From: Datisca glomerata
Lineage: Eukaryota > Streptophyta > Magnoliopsida > Cucurbitales > Datiscaceae
DNA: 64,000 nt
Direction: 5' to 3'
Assembly: GCA_003255025.1 (NCBI GenBank)
Contig: QANY01000230.1
Span: 1,710,478 to 1,774,477, forward strand
Part shown: positions 47,553 to 58,663 of the stretch, piece by piece
How the letters are laid out: each line of letters opens with the position of its first letter
Position numbering within the stretch: position 1 is the stretch's first letter
Made by a program: the position numbers and the translations under genes
The notes under the pieces: model-generated
Database searches by the model: none
What the model was told of the DNA's origin: nothing
The model's input: only the letters and a program-made list of their open reading frames with translations

Positions 47553-48289
47553 TTCTTTATTAAAGCTTATTTTTTGTAAACTTTTAACTGCAAACAATTT
47601 TCTATCACAACCCGTAATTTGGGAACATTTTGTCCGTAATGATAAAATTTCTTGAAATAAAATAAAATGTTACGTAGAATTACAGTAGGTACTAAGTATT
47701 GTTATAATTGGTACTCTTATATCGATATATAAATGAAATGATAAGTTTTGAACTGTAAAGTGTATGTGTGATCCACGCAACATGTATCGCTACATTATAA
47801 CGAGGTCGAACACTGGCAGTGCTAATCCAATTTATAGGCATAGATACCTTACACTTTTTCTCCTTTAAACTTGAATAACCAATAAGAATCCAAGGTTGAT
47901 ATACTTAAGAAAGTAATAATCAATGGATCCCCTTATTCTAACTGAGTAAAAAGAACATATATATGCGCAAGCCTACATACATATACGTATAAACACATCT
48001 TACAAGCTTCTAAACTATTTCTGAAATGTTATTGATTTTACTAAACTCTTCTAAAAGTTTCAAGATGTAAAGTAACAATGATTTCTCTAGATTACTAAAA
48101 CGTTTTAGAATGTATCAGAAATATCTTGAATGAGAACTAAGTAGAATATTCTAGAACCTAGTACAATTATCTACATCATCCATGCCTATAAATTGGCACA
48201 ATGATGAAAGTAATACAAGCATGAAAACAATGTAACCACAACATCCCAAGTCTTAAAACAAAGTAATACGCAACTAACCAAGCAAAAAT
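47553..48289. other. Intergenic stretch
   Basis: No gene or clear repeat recognised. Confidence 0.5.
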
Positions 48290-48620
48290 TAAGGCATAAC
48301 TACCAACAATTTATGGCTTAAATAAAGGACCAAAACCTAAACAAAGGGCATTGTACTGCGACTATAAAATTAAATATGCTTCTTATAGGACACCTATAAG
48401 GCATAACTACCAACAATTTATGCCCTAAATAAATGGCATTGTACTGCTAGTGCAAGTTCATACATCAATACAAAATTATCCATTTCTCAATTAAACCTGC
48501 TTCTTATAGCGCACCATAAGGCATAACTACCAACAATCTATAGCCTAAACAAAAGGCGTTGTACTTCTACTACAAGTTCATACATAAAAAATCTATTCTT
48601 AAACTAAAGCTGCTTCTTAT
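48290..48620. repeat. Three tandem copies of a 110-120-bp repeat
   Basis: Copies begin at the phrase aaggcataactaccaacaat (48292, 48400 and 48520). Each contains ggc(a/g)ttgtact and ends near ctgcttcttatag. They are about 80% alike by eye, with indels. Confidence 0.88.
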
Positions 48621-48826
48621 AGGCGTCATTGACTCCCTATATATGTTTTTAAATTATAGTTAAACACCTCGCTTCACTGTGGGACGATATCGTAACTTCC
48701 CTTTTTTGTCATTCACATGAGTCCATCAGTCATTTATATTAAAAAAAATTTTATCGACCGTTTAACTACATAGGTGGTTCAAATAGGAGATTTGTATAGT
48801 TCTCTTTGTATATTATTGTTTCAGGA

Positions 48827-49404
48827 TGGATTTTGGACCGGATCGGGTCATGAACGGAGAGTCCTAATCATCAGAAAAGCCTTCAGAACATAGAGGTCTA
48901 GCGTGGAGAAAAGGATGAGCATCATTAGCGGTCTAAACTATGACAATCACTGGCAAACGCACATCCTTGGGGTTGCTAAGGAGAGGGAGAGGGAGAGAGA
49001 GCCCCTAAATATGTGTGTGAAAATGTCAATGTATGCCCCCCTTCAATAGGAGTGTTAAGCCTATTTATATAGAAAGTGGGGGTAAACCATAATTTTATGA
49101 TGGCCAATCAAGAATTGTCAAATGTATGTAAAACCAACGTATAGGACGCTACCACGTGTCTCTATGTCCATCCTCAATGTGAGGGCGATGCATGTAAAAC
49201 CTACTGAGGAGGTCATGGCGGCAGACCGAAACAATGAACCTCATCCTAAACCTACTAAGCCATATGCCTCCAATTCATTCCCAAGGCGGTAGGGGTCCGT
49301 CCAAGTCTTGTCACTTGACTTGACGGATGTAAGAATCACAGGGGTCTGATCAGGATGGATGGACTCATTGGGTATGTCTAGGATGGAAAATTCATGTATA
49401 AACA
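48827..49404 (-). repeat. Left LTR-like repeat of the minisatellite element
   Basis: Contains ggagagggagagggagagag and the TATA-like tatttatatagaaag. Similar to 53161-53745 at roughly 85% by eye. Confidence 0.88.
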
Positions 49405-50534
49405 TTAGCCCCATGTGCAAGTTTAAATGCGTAGCACTTGAACTTGTTCATAGTCTCAGTGTGTGTTGTGATCTTACTTGATGAGTCACTGAATTGTAAT
49501 GTTCAACTGTGTTGATGAATGTTTAATCACTGAATCAATCATATAAGGTTATATTTGTTGTTGTAGCCCCCAGTTGGATGTGATGGTGTACCAATCACTT
49601 TCATTTAGCCTCTAGTAAGAGTTACAAGAAGTAGTTGGCTAAGTAAGTCTCCTTCAATAAAGAATCTGATTGTGCCGGCATTCACGAAAGGATGACTAGC
49701 TGAAACAATATATATATATATACACACACACACACACTAGTAATGCTCAACCTTAAGTTTCAATGTAAGCATGAGTGAGTATACATGGTAGTATATGTAG
49801 CATATGCATGTTCATAATGTGTGCCCAAGTACCAAAGTATCATGACAAGTGAACAGAGTCATGCAATATTTTCTACTCAGATTATTCTAGTGTATGATAG
49901 AAACAGTCCATTGATGTATTCCTAATTATTTCAAGAGATAATTCATTAAAATCATGAGCAAACATACCAACGCTTTCTGATATTGAGATAACTAAACAGG
50001 GCGAAGTTCATCAAGAAATGGCCCGACGACAAATGCACATGCTGGAGTGTCATCCGCAGACGATTCGACTTACGAAAGTGTACACATGTAGGAACCTGCA
50101 TGATACGGCCTAAGAAGGTGCACATGTACAAAAAATATAATCAAGTTACCTAAGGAGCCGCGTGCATATTGGACTATTCGTAATGGGCATGCTTAAAGGG
50201 TTATATACCCATCCCTACTTCAAATTTTATCATGCATCAGTTCATACTTTAGATTTTCACCAGACATGCTCATTCTTTCCTTCTTTGAACCATTATCACA
50301 CATCTCTACTTTGCAAATATGTCGCTCTTACATACGCTCTTACATACGACTTTTAACATGAGCATATTCAAAATAAATCTCTAAGTTAGATTTAATCCAC
50401 GCGACAATGATCATATTCTATGGTAACGAGAAAAATAAGCAGTTAAAACAACTTGTGTATTTCAAACACGTTATGGCGGTCAAGTTTCGCTTTGAAGTGA
50501 TTTGCAACAGCCACTAAATTCTGCCTAACTACCT

Positions 50535-51430
50535 CTGCTGAAATGTTTATATTGCATTTCAAGAGCAATCTTTACTGAACGTCTTAAATGCATCCTAGGG
50601 TCCTACTCTGCTGAAACGTCTCAAACGCGTTCCAGGAACAAGCTTCACTGAAACGTCTTAAGTGCATTTCAAGAATAAATTTCGGAGAAACATCTTAAAT
50701 CCATTCTAGGAACAATTTCTGCTGAAACGTCTTAAACACGTTTCAAGAATAATATTTGCTGAAACATCTTAAATGCACTCTAGGAACAACTTTCGCTGAA
50801 ATGTCTTAAAAGCATTCCAGGATCAATCTTTGCTGAAACGTCTTAAATGCATTCTAGGAACTAACTTCACTGAAATGTCTTACACGAATTTCAGGAACAA
50901 ACTTCACTAAAACGTCTTAAACGCATTCGAGGAACTATCTTCGCTGAAATGCCTTAAATGCGTTCTAGGAACTAACTTTTACTGAAACGTCTTAAATACA
51001 TTCCAGGAGCAATCTTTGCTGAAACGTCTTAAATGTGTTCCAGGAACTAACTTTGCTGAAATGAACTTCACTGAAACGTCTTAAACGCATTCCAGGAGCT
51101 ATCTTCGCTGAAACGTCTTAAACGTGTTCCAGAACCTAACTTTACTAAAACATCTTACACGCATCTCTGGAACAAACTTCATTGAAACATCTTAAACGCA
51201 TTCAAGGAACTATCTTCGCTGAAACATCTTAAACGCGTTCCAGGAACTAACTTTTGCTGAAACGTCTTAAATACATTCCAAGAGCAATCTTTGCTGAAAC
51301 GTCCTAAATGCGTTCCAGGAACTAACTTCGCTGAAATGTCATAAAAGCGTTCCAGCAACTAACTTTGCTGAAACGTCTTAAATGCATTCCAGGAGCCAAC
51401 TTTGCTGGAACGTCTTAAATGAGTTCGCAG
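50535..51430. repeat. 37-bp minisatellite array, about 24 copies
   Basis: The unit is close to gctgaaacgtcttaaacg then cgttccaggaactaacttt. The cttaaa core recurs about every 36-38 bp. One unit is partly deleted near 51055-51065 (ctgaaatgaacttcactg), where the phase jumps. Confidence 0.95.
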
Positions 51431-51514
51431 ATAACTGACCTGTTATTAGTTTTCAGGTTATTTTGATAAATACAAAAGTCGAAGTAAAAATTACGATGCC
51501 AAACGTCTTTCAAT

Positions 51515-51845
51515 TCTCTGTCACCCCTCGTGACAAGTTTTTCATTATCTCGAGCGCGCATAATGGCGATTTTTTTATTTTCAACGATCCTCAGCTACTT
51601 ATAATAGGTACACTGAGCAGTGATTTTTCCTTAATAGTCCTAGTCACCCCTCTTGGTAATTTTATAATCACCTTGAGTGCACTTAGCGATGATTTTTACT
51701 CAACAGTCCTAAGTCACCACTCGTGATAATTTTATCGTTACGTTTTCTTAGTGATGATTTTTCCTCAACAATCCTAAGTCACTCCTCATGGTAATTTTGT
51801 CGTTACCTCGGGTATACTTAACGATGAATCATTGACCCACCTATT
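51515..51845. repeat. 65-70-bp degenerate tandem array, 4-5 copies
   Basis: The phrase agtcac(c/t)cctcgtg(a/g)taattt recurs near 51521, 51645, 51715 and 51780, alternating with tta(g/a)cgatgatttttcctcaa. Confidence 0.82.
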
Positions 51846-52384
51846 AAGGTGATTTTATTGTCATTGAGGCAGCAATCGATTTGGGATACTTTACTTGAGG
51901 AACCAGACATGGTTATTTCCTGTTACAATGGGTGTGCATAACCAACCTAAAAAACATTTCCACTATGTGATATTACTGACACACTTAGAGGAGGCCAAAA
52001 GCCCTTTTCACAATGATAATGTAGCTATGGACAATAAAATTCTCATAGAAAATAAATCTTTATTCTTGTTGTCTCGATTATTAGTCAAAAGGAGAATCTC
52101 CCAGTAAAATAAAAAACTGATTGTGAGAACAGATCTTCCAAACATAAATGATAGTATAGAATAGTCACAAGGAATATATATATATATATATTGATATCTT
52201 CCCCTCTTTTCAAAGCTTAAAGAAATATTTCATTTTCTCTGTCATGACTAAATTCAATGATGACGTAGAGACTATAGGCCAATATAGAATAACGAATATA
52301 TATCTAGAATCTCTCATATGCATACTAGAGCCCCTTTAGGCGTGATTCAGATTCATGTGGTAGAGATCCGGAGGCAGTGTAAAT

Positions 52385-52670
52385 AATAAATAATTCCATA
52401 AATACTTACAATAATTGGGTTGATAAATCTATGAATACCCATGATAGGTTAGATGATATATCCAACAACCCCTTCAATATGAGTCAGATAACAGATAATC
52501 AGTTAAGAAACCTACATAATAAGTTTATTGATAAATCTCAAATATCTATAATAAGTCAGTGGATAATTTGGATATCTCCATGATGAGCTCGATAATAAAT
52601 CCATAAATTTCTGTGATAAATTAATTACTAAATCTAGAAATCCCCGTCAATAATAAGTCAAGATTGTTCC
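52385..52670. repeat. Degenerate gataaatc-type short tandem repeats
   Basis: Phrases like gataaatctcaaatatct and tgataa(g/a)t recur at irregular spacing of about 30-45 bp from 52430 to 52665. Decayed array. Confidence 0.5.
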
Positions 52671-53088
52671 CAAGCAAAAAAGGGTCTTCTAACGTTTGTC
52701 GCTAAGTCTGAAGACATATACTACATTTTAGGGACTGTCAACTTCAAGTATGTTTAGTCATATATACTGTGAAGTTTATCGTTATGCCACATAGGTGTCA
52801 CGTGGGTGTATTTAGATGTCACGTGTTCAATCTTGACATGTCATTCTCAATGACGTGGATCCATAATTACATTAACTTCATGTTGAAGGCATAACAATCA
52901 AGCTTGAACATAACTTCTGATTTATGCGCTGCGTTATTCTAATGATTTGTGGGCTTGATGTATCCATCCATTCTTCAAATAAATAATAAGACATATATCG
53001 TTGTTTTATCATTATAGTGTAAGAAGAGATCATGTTTTAAGATAGTCGTCTGAGAGAATTCTCAGACTCTCGAACAAGTCATAGGAGT

Positions 53089-53130
53089 CCCCACGCCTAA
53101 GGATGAGGCGTGGGGGATTCCCCACGCCTG
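53089..53130. repeat. GC-rich hairpin plus a third copy of one arm
   Basis: CCCCACGCCT (53089-53098), a 7-base loop, then AGGCGTGGGG (53106-53115) make a perfect 10-bp stem. CCCCACGCCT recurs at 53120-53129, so two alternative stems are possible. It lies about 30 bp inside the right LTR-like repeat. Confidence 0.88.
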
Positions 53131-53160
53131 ACACCGGCAAGCACTAGTGTCTTCAGGGGC

Positions 53161-53745
53161 TGGCTCTGAAGCGGATCGAGTCATAAACGGAGAGTCGTTT
53201 AGTCATCAGAAAAGCCTTGGGAACATGGAAGTCTAGCGTGGAGGAAAGATGAGTATCTTTAGCGGCCTAGACGGTGACATCCATTGACAAACGCACCTCC
53301 TTGGGGTTGCCAAGGAGAGGGAGAGGGAGAGAGAGTCCCTAAATGTGTGTGTGAAATGTCAATGTATATCTCCCATACAATAGGAGTGTTAAGCCTCTTT
53401 ATATAGAAAGTGGGAGATAGACCCTAATCTTATGATGGTCAATCAACGATTGTCAAGTGTATGTAAGGCCACCGTATAGGACGCTGCCACGTATCTTTAT
53501 GTTCATTCTCAATGAAAGGATGACACATCTAAAATCTACTGAGGAGGTCGTGGCGGCGGACCGACACAAAGAATCTCATCCTAAACCTACCAAGTCGTAT
53601 GCCTCCAATTCATTCTCAATGGGGTAAGAGTTCATCAAAGTCTTGTCACTTGACTTGATGGTTGTAGGTAAATAATCACAGGAGTCCGATCAGGGTGAGT
53701 GAACCCATTGAGTGTGTCCAATGATGAAAAATTCATGTATAAACA
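53161..53745 (-). repeat. Right LTR-like repeat of the minisatellite element
   Basis: 585 bp, partner of 48827-49404. It begins tggctctgaag and ends attcatgtataaaca. Confidence 0.88.
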
Positions 53746-55161
53746 ATGTCGATTAATTAAGATTATCGAGTTTCATAAGTATTTTACTCTGTATTAGTCA
53801 GTAGAGGATTAACCAACACATGATACCTCATAGGGAGTAGTACCTTCATGATTTTCAAGACCCTTTCTTTGATTTCACGCCATTCACCAAATGTTGCTTG
53901 CATCCTCACATTATCTACGCTTGAACATAACAATAACTATAAAAATTAAGATATTCTTTTTCTCGTGTTTTGCTACAAAGATGATTGAAATGATTTAAAA
54001 AGAATAAAATGAAAAACGTGTCATAGCAGGCATATAAAAAATATAGTTTAGCCTAATTTTTAGAAATAGAGTGAAATAATTAAATTAATTTTTTTTCTAC
54101 TATTTTTTTATGTACTTTTGCAATCATAAAAAGACTATTTACTAATATAACTGTGGTTGTGATGATAGTATAATTGATGTATAACTATCTTCACGAAACA
54201 AATAATGTGGTATCATCATAACCTTTTAGTAAAGCAAAATTGATGTCAATTTGAAATCAAATTCAAAGGCCCTACCAATAACTTACCCCCAAAGTGAATT
54301 CTCATTGTCTCTCTAAAATTATGGCAAAATATTGCATCAAACTTGGTAACATTACCATTCCATTTTTCTCTTTCTAACTCACAAAATTCCTAGAAAATCT
54401 TGATTCATATATATCATTGATTTCAATGAGTTTTTATTTTCAAGAAATTTCTTCAAGTAGATTAAATGGAGTTTAGAAAGAATTACCCTATTATAGAAAT
54501 AATTATAAAAAAATTGTACAAAAAAGATAATAGCTGCAAATATAATAAAATAACTAATTACATATATTGATTGAACTCAATAATAGCTCATTAACTCTAC
54601 AATTAAAACTTTATAAATTAAAAAACGTCATTATTGTATATAAAAAATACAAAGGTTATTCTGCATGAATAAGATTAAAAGGGGTCGTCATGGACTAACA
54701 TTTCAGTCTCATTCTTAAATTTCACTTTTCCATTTGAGTCAATAAAAATACTCGTTTGAAATCATACCACTACAAAACTCTTATCAAAGTCACAAATTTT
54801 ACTAGGATATGGAAAAATATTACCGAAAAATACAACCTCTTACATGAGTGAAGTTTAATTAATCATATATCAAAATATTAGACTTGATGAGCGAAATTGA
54901 CACGTATGCTGCAATACATAAGGTAACCAAACTATGAATCACCATGTCATGGTCAAAAGAAAGGTCAACCTGGTACAATCGTCTTAATAGTACGGATGTC
55001 TCTCTTGTCTGAGATGAATTTCATCTATTATTAGCTGAGAATATCATATAAAATTTTCACTAACGCCGTTTCTTACATTCTACAGGTTATTTTATGTACA
55101 CGAGCTACAAGACCAAAAGAATTAAATGTCTTTACACGTGCAAACTCGCACACGTGTGTCG
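53746..55161. other. Intergenic DNA and 3' flank of the kinase gene
   Basis: AT-rich without repeats of note. The part nearest the gene (about 54950-55161) should hold the 3' untranslated region and polyadenylation site of the minus-strand kinase; no strong AATAAA signal was picked out with confidence. Confidence 0.5.
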
Positions 55162-56394
55162 TCAGAACTCCGTTAAGGACATGTTTCTATGACAGTCGGA
55201 AGACGGTGAATGCAACGGCGACGGCGGAAATGACGGCGGTGATCTCAATTTCTTGAAGTAGTCTCTAATATCAACACCAACGGCTGCTAATCTTTCCGTT
55301 TGACTTTCGTCGTCTCTTGACGGGATAAACGGCGGCCGCACGACCTCCGTTAATAAGTCCCACCTGACACCATTAAAGAACACGTGTTCCTTGATCTCAC
55401 TGGCGCCTCTTAGATAGCCCAAACGCCTGGTGGGGTCCTTCTCTAGCAACCGTTCGATCAAATCCGTTAGAGGCGTTCGCTTCCCGATGAACTCCGGTGT
55501 CTGCACAAGCACGTTTCGAAACGTTTCCTTCTTGTTCTTCCCCTTAAACGGCGTCGTCCCGTAAAACATCTCGTACGTTAGTATCCCCAGGGCCCACCAG
55601 TCCACGACGAACTCGTGACCGTCGCCGCGGATGACCTCCGGCGAGACGTACTCCTCCGTGCCGACGAACGAGTTGGACCGCTCGCCGTTAGAGAAACTCG
55701 GTTTCCGCCGACTCACTGGACTGACTCGGGCCGACTTGGCCTTCTTCAAACCCTTTTTGTTGTCCGGGCCAACCGTGAGCCACCGTGTGAGTTTGCGCCG
55801 GTGCTTTTGACGAACTGCCCGTGGTGCCTCGTAGGGAGTATATTCGACTGAAATGGCGGTTTTGACCGACTTGGGGTTTAAATTACGAGAAAGGTCGAAG
55901 TCCGTGAGAGTTACGTGACCCGTTTGTTGAATCAAAACGTTCTCGGGCTTTAAATCACGGTACGCGATGCCCATGCTATGGAGGTGGGCAAGAGCACAGA
56001 TAATCTCTGCCAAATAAAACCGGATCACGGAGGGCGAGAAAACCCGGTCCGTCTGGCGGTAACGGAGAACATTGAGGTCGCCACCGGGGCAGTAAGGCAC
56101 GGCCCATCCAATTAACTCCTCGGACTCAAAGGATCCAAGAATGGAAGGGAGGAATGGGTGTGGCTTCGGGTCTGATAAACGGTTGAGGACCCGAATTTCC
56201 CATCGAGCACGGCGTTCGGCGTCATGCTTGTGGGCTTTCTCGACGACCTTGAGAGCGAAGGGTGAAAAGGCGGAGGGGTCGGATACTCGGTCGTGGACGA
56301 GGAAGACGGTACCCATTGCTCCTTTTCCCAGAACCTTGAGGGATCTGAGATTGTCCAGGTCGAGGTCCGGCGGAGGTGGTGGTGCTGAACCCAT
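55162..56394 (-). CDS. UCN: AGC-VIII serine/threonine kinase, UNICORN (UCN)-type
   Basis: This 410-residue, uninterrupted protein is a plant AGC-VIII kinase closest in my recognition to Arabidopsis UNICORN. UNICORN restrains ectopic growth in integuments and flowers, acting with PDK1 and the KANADI factor ATS. The kinase domain runs from about residue 16 to 347. It has a Gly loop GKGAMG (23-28), ATP-anchoring Lys49 in ALK, catalytic YRDLKPEN (145-152) and DFD (165-167) in place of DFG, the AGC-VIII hallmark. An insertion of about 70 basic residues (170-238, KKGLKKAKSARVSP) precedes the activation segment SNSFVGTEEYVSPE (240-253). The C-terminus ends SLTEF, a partial PIF-like hydrophobic motif. 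The start lies ahead of an Ala/Pro-rich tail, and the ATG is the first in frame after a CT-rich leader. GC content is far above the surroundings. No intron. Confidence 0.95.
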   Translation of the reverse strand: MGSAPPPPPDLDLDNLRSLKVLGKGAMGTVFLVHDRVSDPSAFSPFALKVVEKAHKHDAERRARWEIRVLNRLSDPKPHPFLPSILGSFESEELIGWAVPYCPGGDLNVLRYRQTDRVFSPSVIRFYLAEIICALAHLHSMGIAYRDLKPENVLIQQTGHVTLTDFDLSRNLNPKSVKTAISVEYTPYEAPRAVRQKHRRKLTRWLTVGPDNKKGLKKAKSARVSPVSRRKPSFSNGERSNSFVGTEEYVSPEVIRGDGHEFVVDWWALGILTYEMFYGTTPFKGKNKKETFRNVLVQTPEFIGKRTPLTDLIERLLEKDPTRRLGYLRGASEIKEHVFFNGVRWDLLTEVVRPPFIPSRDDESQTERLAAVGVDIRDYFKKLRSPPSFPPSPLHSPSSDCHRNMSLTEF

Positions 56395-56400
56395 TTCTAG

Positions 56401-56450
56401 TGTGAGATAGAGAGAGAGGGAGAGATAGAGAGAGAAGGGTGGTTTTGAGA
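56401..56450 (-). promoter_or_regulatory. CT-rich leader and initiator region of the kinase gene
   Basis: On the minus strand this is a run of CTCTCT/TCTATC repeats between the TATA box and the ATG, as is common in plant core promoters and 5' untranslated regions (Y patch). Confidence 0.55.
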
Positions 56451-56463
56451 GTTGGGTTTTGGA

Positions 56464-56470
56464 TTTTATA
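56464..56470 (-). promoter_or_regulatory. Probable TATA box of the UCN-type kinase gene
   Basis: The minus strand reads TATAAAA 70 bp upstream of the ATG, placing a start of transcription near 56436 and a short leader of about 40 bases. It is the only good TATA motif in the proximal region. Confidence 0.65.
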
Positions 56471-56479
56471 GGAGGATTT

Positions 56480-57230
56480 CTTTTTGTGGGGGGCTTTGTT
56501 TTTGTTATTTTCAGCTTATTTTACGCTTACTTTCAGTTTCTTATGCCTTTCTCTTTTCAAGTGTTACATGATTCTTCTATAAGTTTGCAAAAAATTCTCT
56601 TGGTCATATGATCTTTCTTTGTTATTCTTAACGTATCATATATGAGAAAAATAAATAGAGATATGATATTGAGAAATGTATCATTTATTATTATTATTAT
56701 TAGGCTAATCTTACTTGCGTTGCGCGTATAATATTTAATTAGTATTAATGTTATTCATGAATAAAATTTTTATGTTTATAATATAATTATAATCAAATAA
56801 AAAAATAATAGATAAAAATATATTATTGTTTGAACATTTTTATGGACACTAGTTTTTTGTCCAATTTATATTTTTAAACATCTATAATAACATAAAGAAC
56901 AGTTAGAAAAATTAAATTAAGATATATCTAAGAACCTAATATAAATACAAAGAGTTATTATATGAATGGATACTACATTTCAAAAGTCGATTCTCATTAT
57001 ATTACATTTCAAAAGCCACATTGTAAAAGTCATATTTCATAATCATTTTTCCAATTGATACATTTTGACATGTATTTATTTGATGGACAAATAAAAATGT
57101 GTCATGTGTACTTTAGAAAAGTATTTTAGGATTAGTAAAAATGAGGGTGACAAAGTTGTCTAAAATAGTTTCTCTCTTACTTCAACCTTTTACATATGCT
57201 AGTCAAGCATCACGTGTCTAGATTCATGAT
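56480..57230. other. Upstream intergenic DNA
   Basis: 5' flank of the kinase gene, then AT-rich sequence. An ATT triplet run lies near 56680-56702. No gene seen. Confidence 0.5.
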
Positions 57231-58292
57231 GTTTTTTTAACTTATTCGTAAAAAATTTTCATGTGAAGGCATAAAACAATATATACGATCATGAAAAAAT
57301 AATTAGAGTAAAGTAAGTTATTTAAGAGCTCTGCATAATGTGATTAATACTAATTTTTCATTAAGTTTTAAGATAGTCTTGTAACTCATGCTACCTAAAA
57401 AAATGAGCCAAATAAATATTCGGTTAATTTAAGACTTATTATTTACTTATAATTTATCACATGATATTTTTCATAGTAAATAATTGAGGAAGAACATCTT
57501 TAAAGAGTTAACTTAAACACAATAGTTGAAAATTTATTCATATGATTTTGTATGTTTAATTTTGAGTTTAAAAATAATGTAAAAAGGTTCATACATATTT
57601 GAGGGTAATATTGTACAAAAATATTTTTGAATTTTTACACTTTTATATGTGATATAGATAACTTAAATAAAGTAAAAAATTGAAACACTTAATATCATTC
57701 AAAATTATAAGGGTCAAAGTTAGAATAAGACTTAAATTAGTTGGACAAAAAAGTCCAAAAATATTTCTCCCCACATCCACCCTTTTAGTATAGTAGTGGT
57801 AGTGATTATAGATTATTATCATCATCATCCAAGTTTTAGATAAATCAAAAAGAAATAAATCTTATCTATATCTACACTATATAAAGATGCAAAAGTTGGA
57901 AAAAAATAGGATAATATTACGTCCTTCTATCTTTGAAATTATCTACATTAGTCATAAACTTAAAATTAAACATACAAAATCAAATGAAGAGTTTTTCAAC
58001 TATTTTTTAAACTATCATCTTTAAAGACTTTTTCTCCTCCCAATGACTATCTAAAATATAAAAGACAAAGTAAATTATTAGTCTCAAATTAACTCTTTGT
58101 TAGCTAATTATTTTAGTTAGAATGGATTACAGGACTCTCGTAAAATTTAATGAAAGAAAATTAATATTTAATATTTACGCCAATTTCTTTTTTATACGTA
58201 ACATGTTTTATTTTATTTGACTCAAAATATTATTTATGGGTGTATATATCATTTTATACCTCTACATGATCAATTGAGTTCAAACCATAGTA
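57231..58292. repeat. Copy 1 of a 1-kb local duplication
   Basis: Matches 58664-59700 nearly throughout, beginning at aacttattcgtaaa and ending at gagttcaaa. Shared phrases include aacaatatatacgatcatgaaa and ctccacatccacccttttagt-like text. It contains about 30 bp (near 57585-57620) missing in copy 2. Non-coding on both strands. Confidence 0.92.
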
Positions 58293-58663
58293 TTTCAGTT
58301 TTCTAAAAAATTGAAACGTTTCGGATATTTCAGTGTTTTGGTGCGCCGTTTTGGAAAAAAATTCAGGTCATCTAAAATAATGTTATAAAATTTATTATAT
58401 ATAATATAACTAAGAAAAAATATCGAATCAATAGATTACATCATGTAAATAATGCGTAATTACCATTAAAATTCAAAAAACATCATACTAATGACATTAA
58501 AATTCAACAAAAATATCATATTAAATATTATATTAAGTTGACGTGCTAAAAAATACTCCAATTTTTTTATAATTCAGGAGTATCTCCACCAAATCTATCA
58601 CATAATATCTTTGTAAAAGAAACACGTTGAGAATAAATTCAATTAAAACAACATATAATTGGA
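58290..58663. mobile_element. Transposon-like segment between the duplicated copies
   Basis: Absent from the boundary after copy 2. Its left part (gtatttcag...ggatatttcagtgttttgg) matches in reverse the end of the insertion at 43629-44475. Probably a related element or fragment. Right end undefined. Confidence 0.5.

Larger units (their letters stand above)
48827..53745 (-). mobile_element. Non-coding LTR-flanked element rich in minisatellites
   Basis: Direct repeats of 578 bp (48827-49404) and 585 bp (53161-53745) begin TGG and end ATAAACA, and match throughout. The 3.76-kb interior encodes nothing recognisable and contains three separate tandem arrays (50535-51430, 51515-51845, 52385-52670). 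A ggggct-rich run beside the left repeat (minus) could be a polypurine tract, which would put the element on the minus strand; this is weak. No matching TSD was found (cagga left, atgtc right). Size and lack of genes fit a large retrotransposon derivative (LARD). Confidence 0.78.

Noticed and set aside
51463..51726. 87-residue frame starting MINTKVEVKITMPN
   Set aside because: Overlaps the 65-70-bp tandem array and repeats with it; no conserved domain.
55615..56410. Plus-strand frames of 78 and 89 residues
   Set aside because: Shadows of the GC-rich kinase gene on the other strand.
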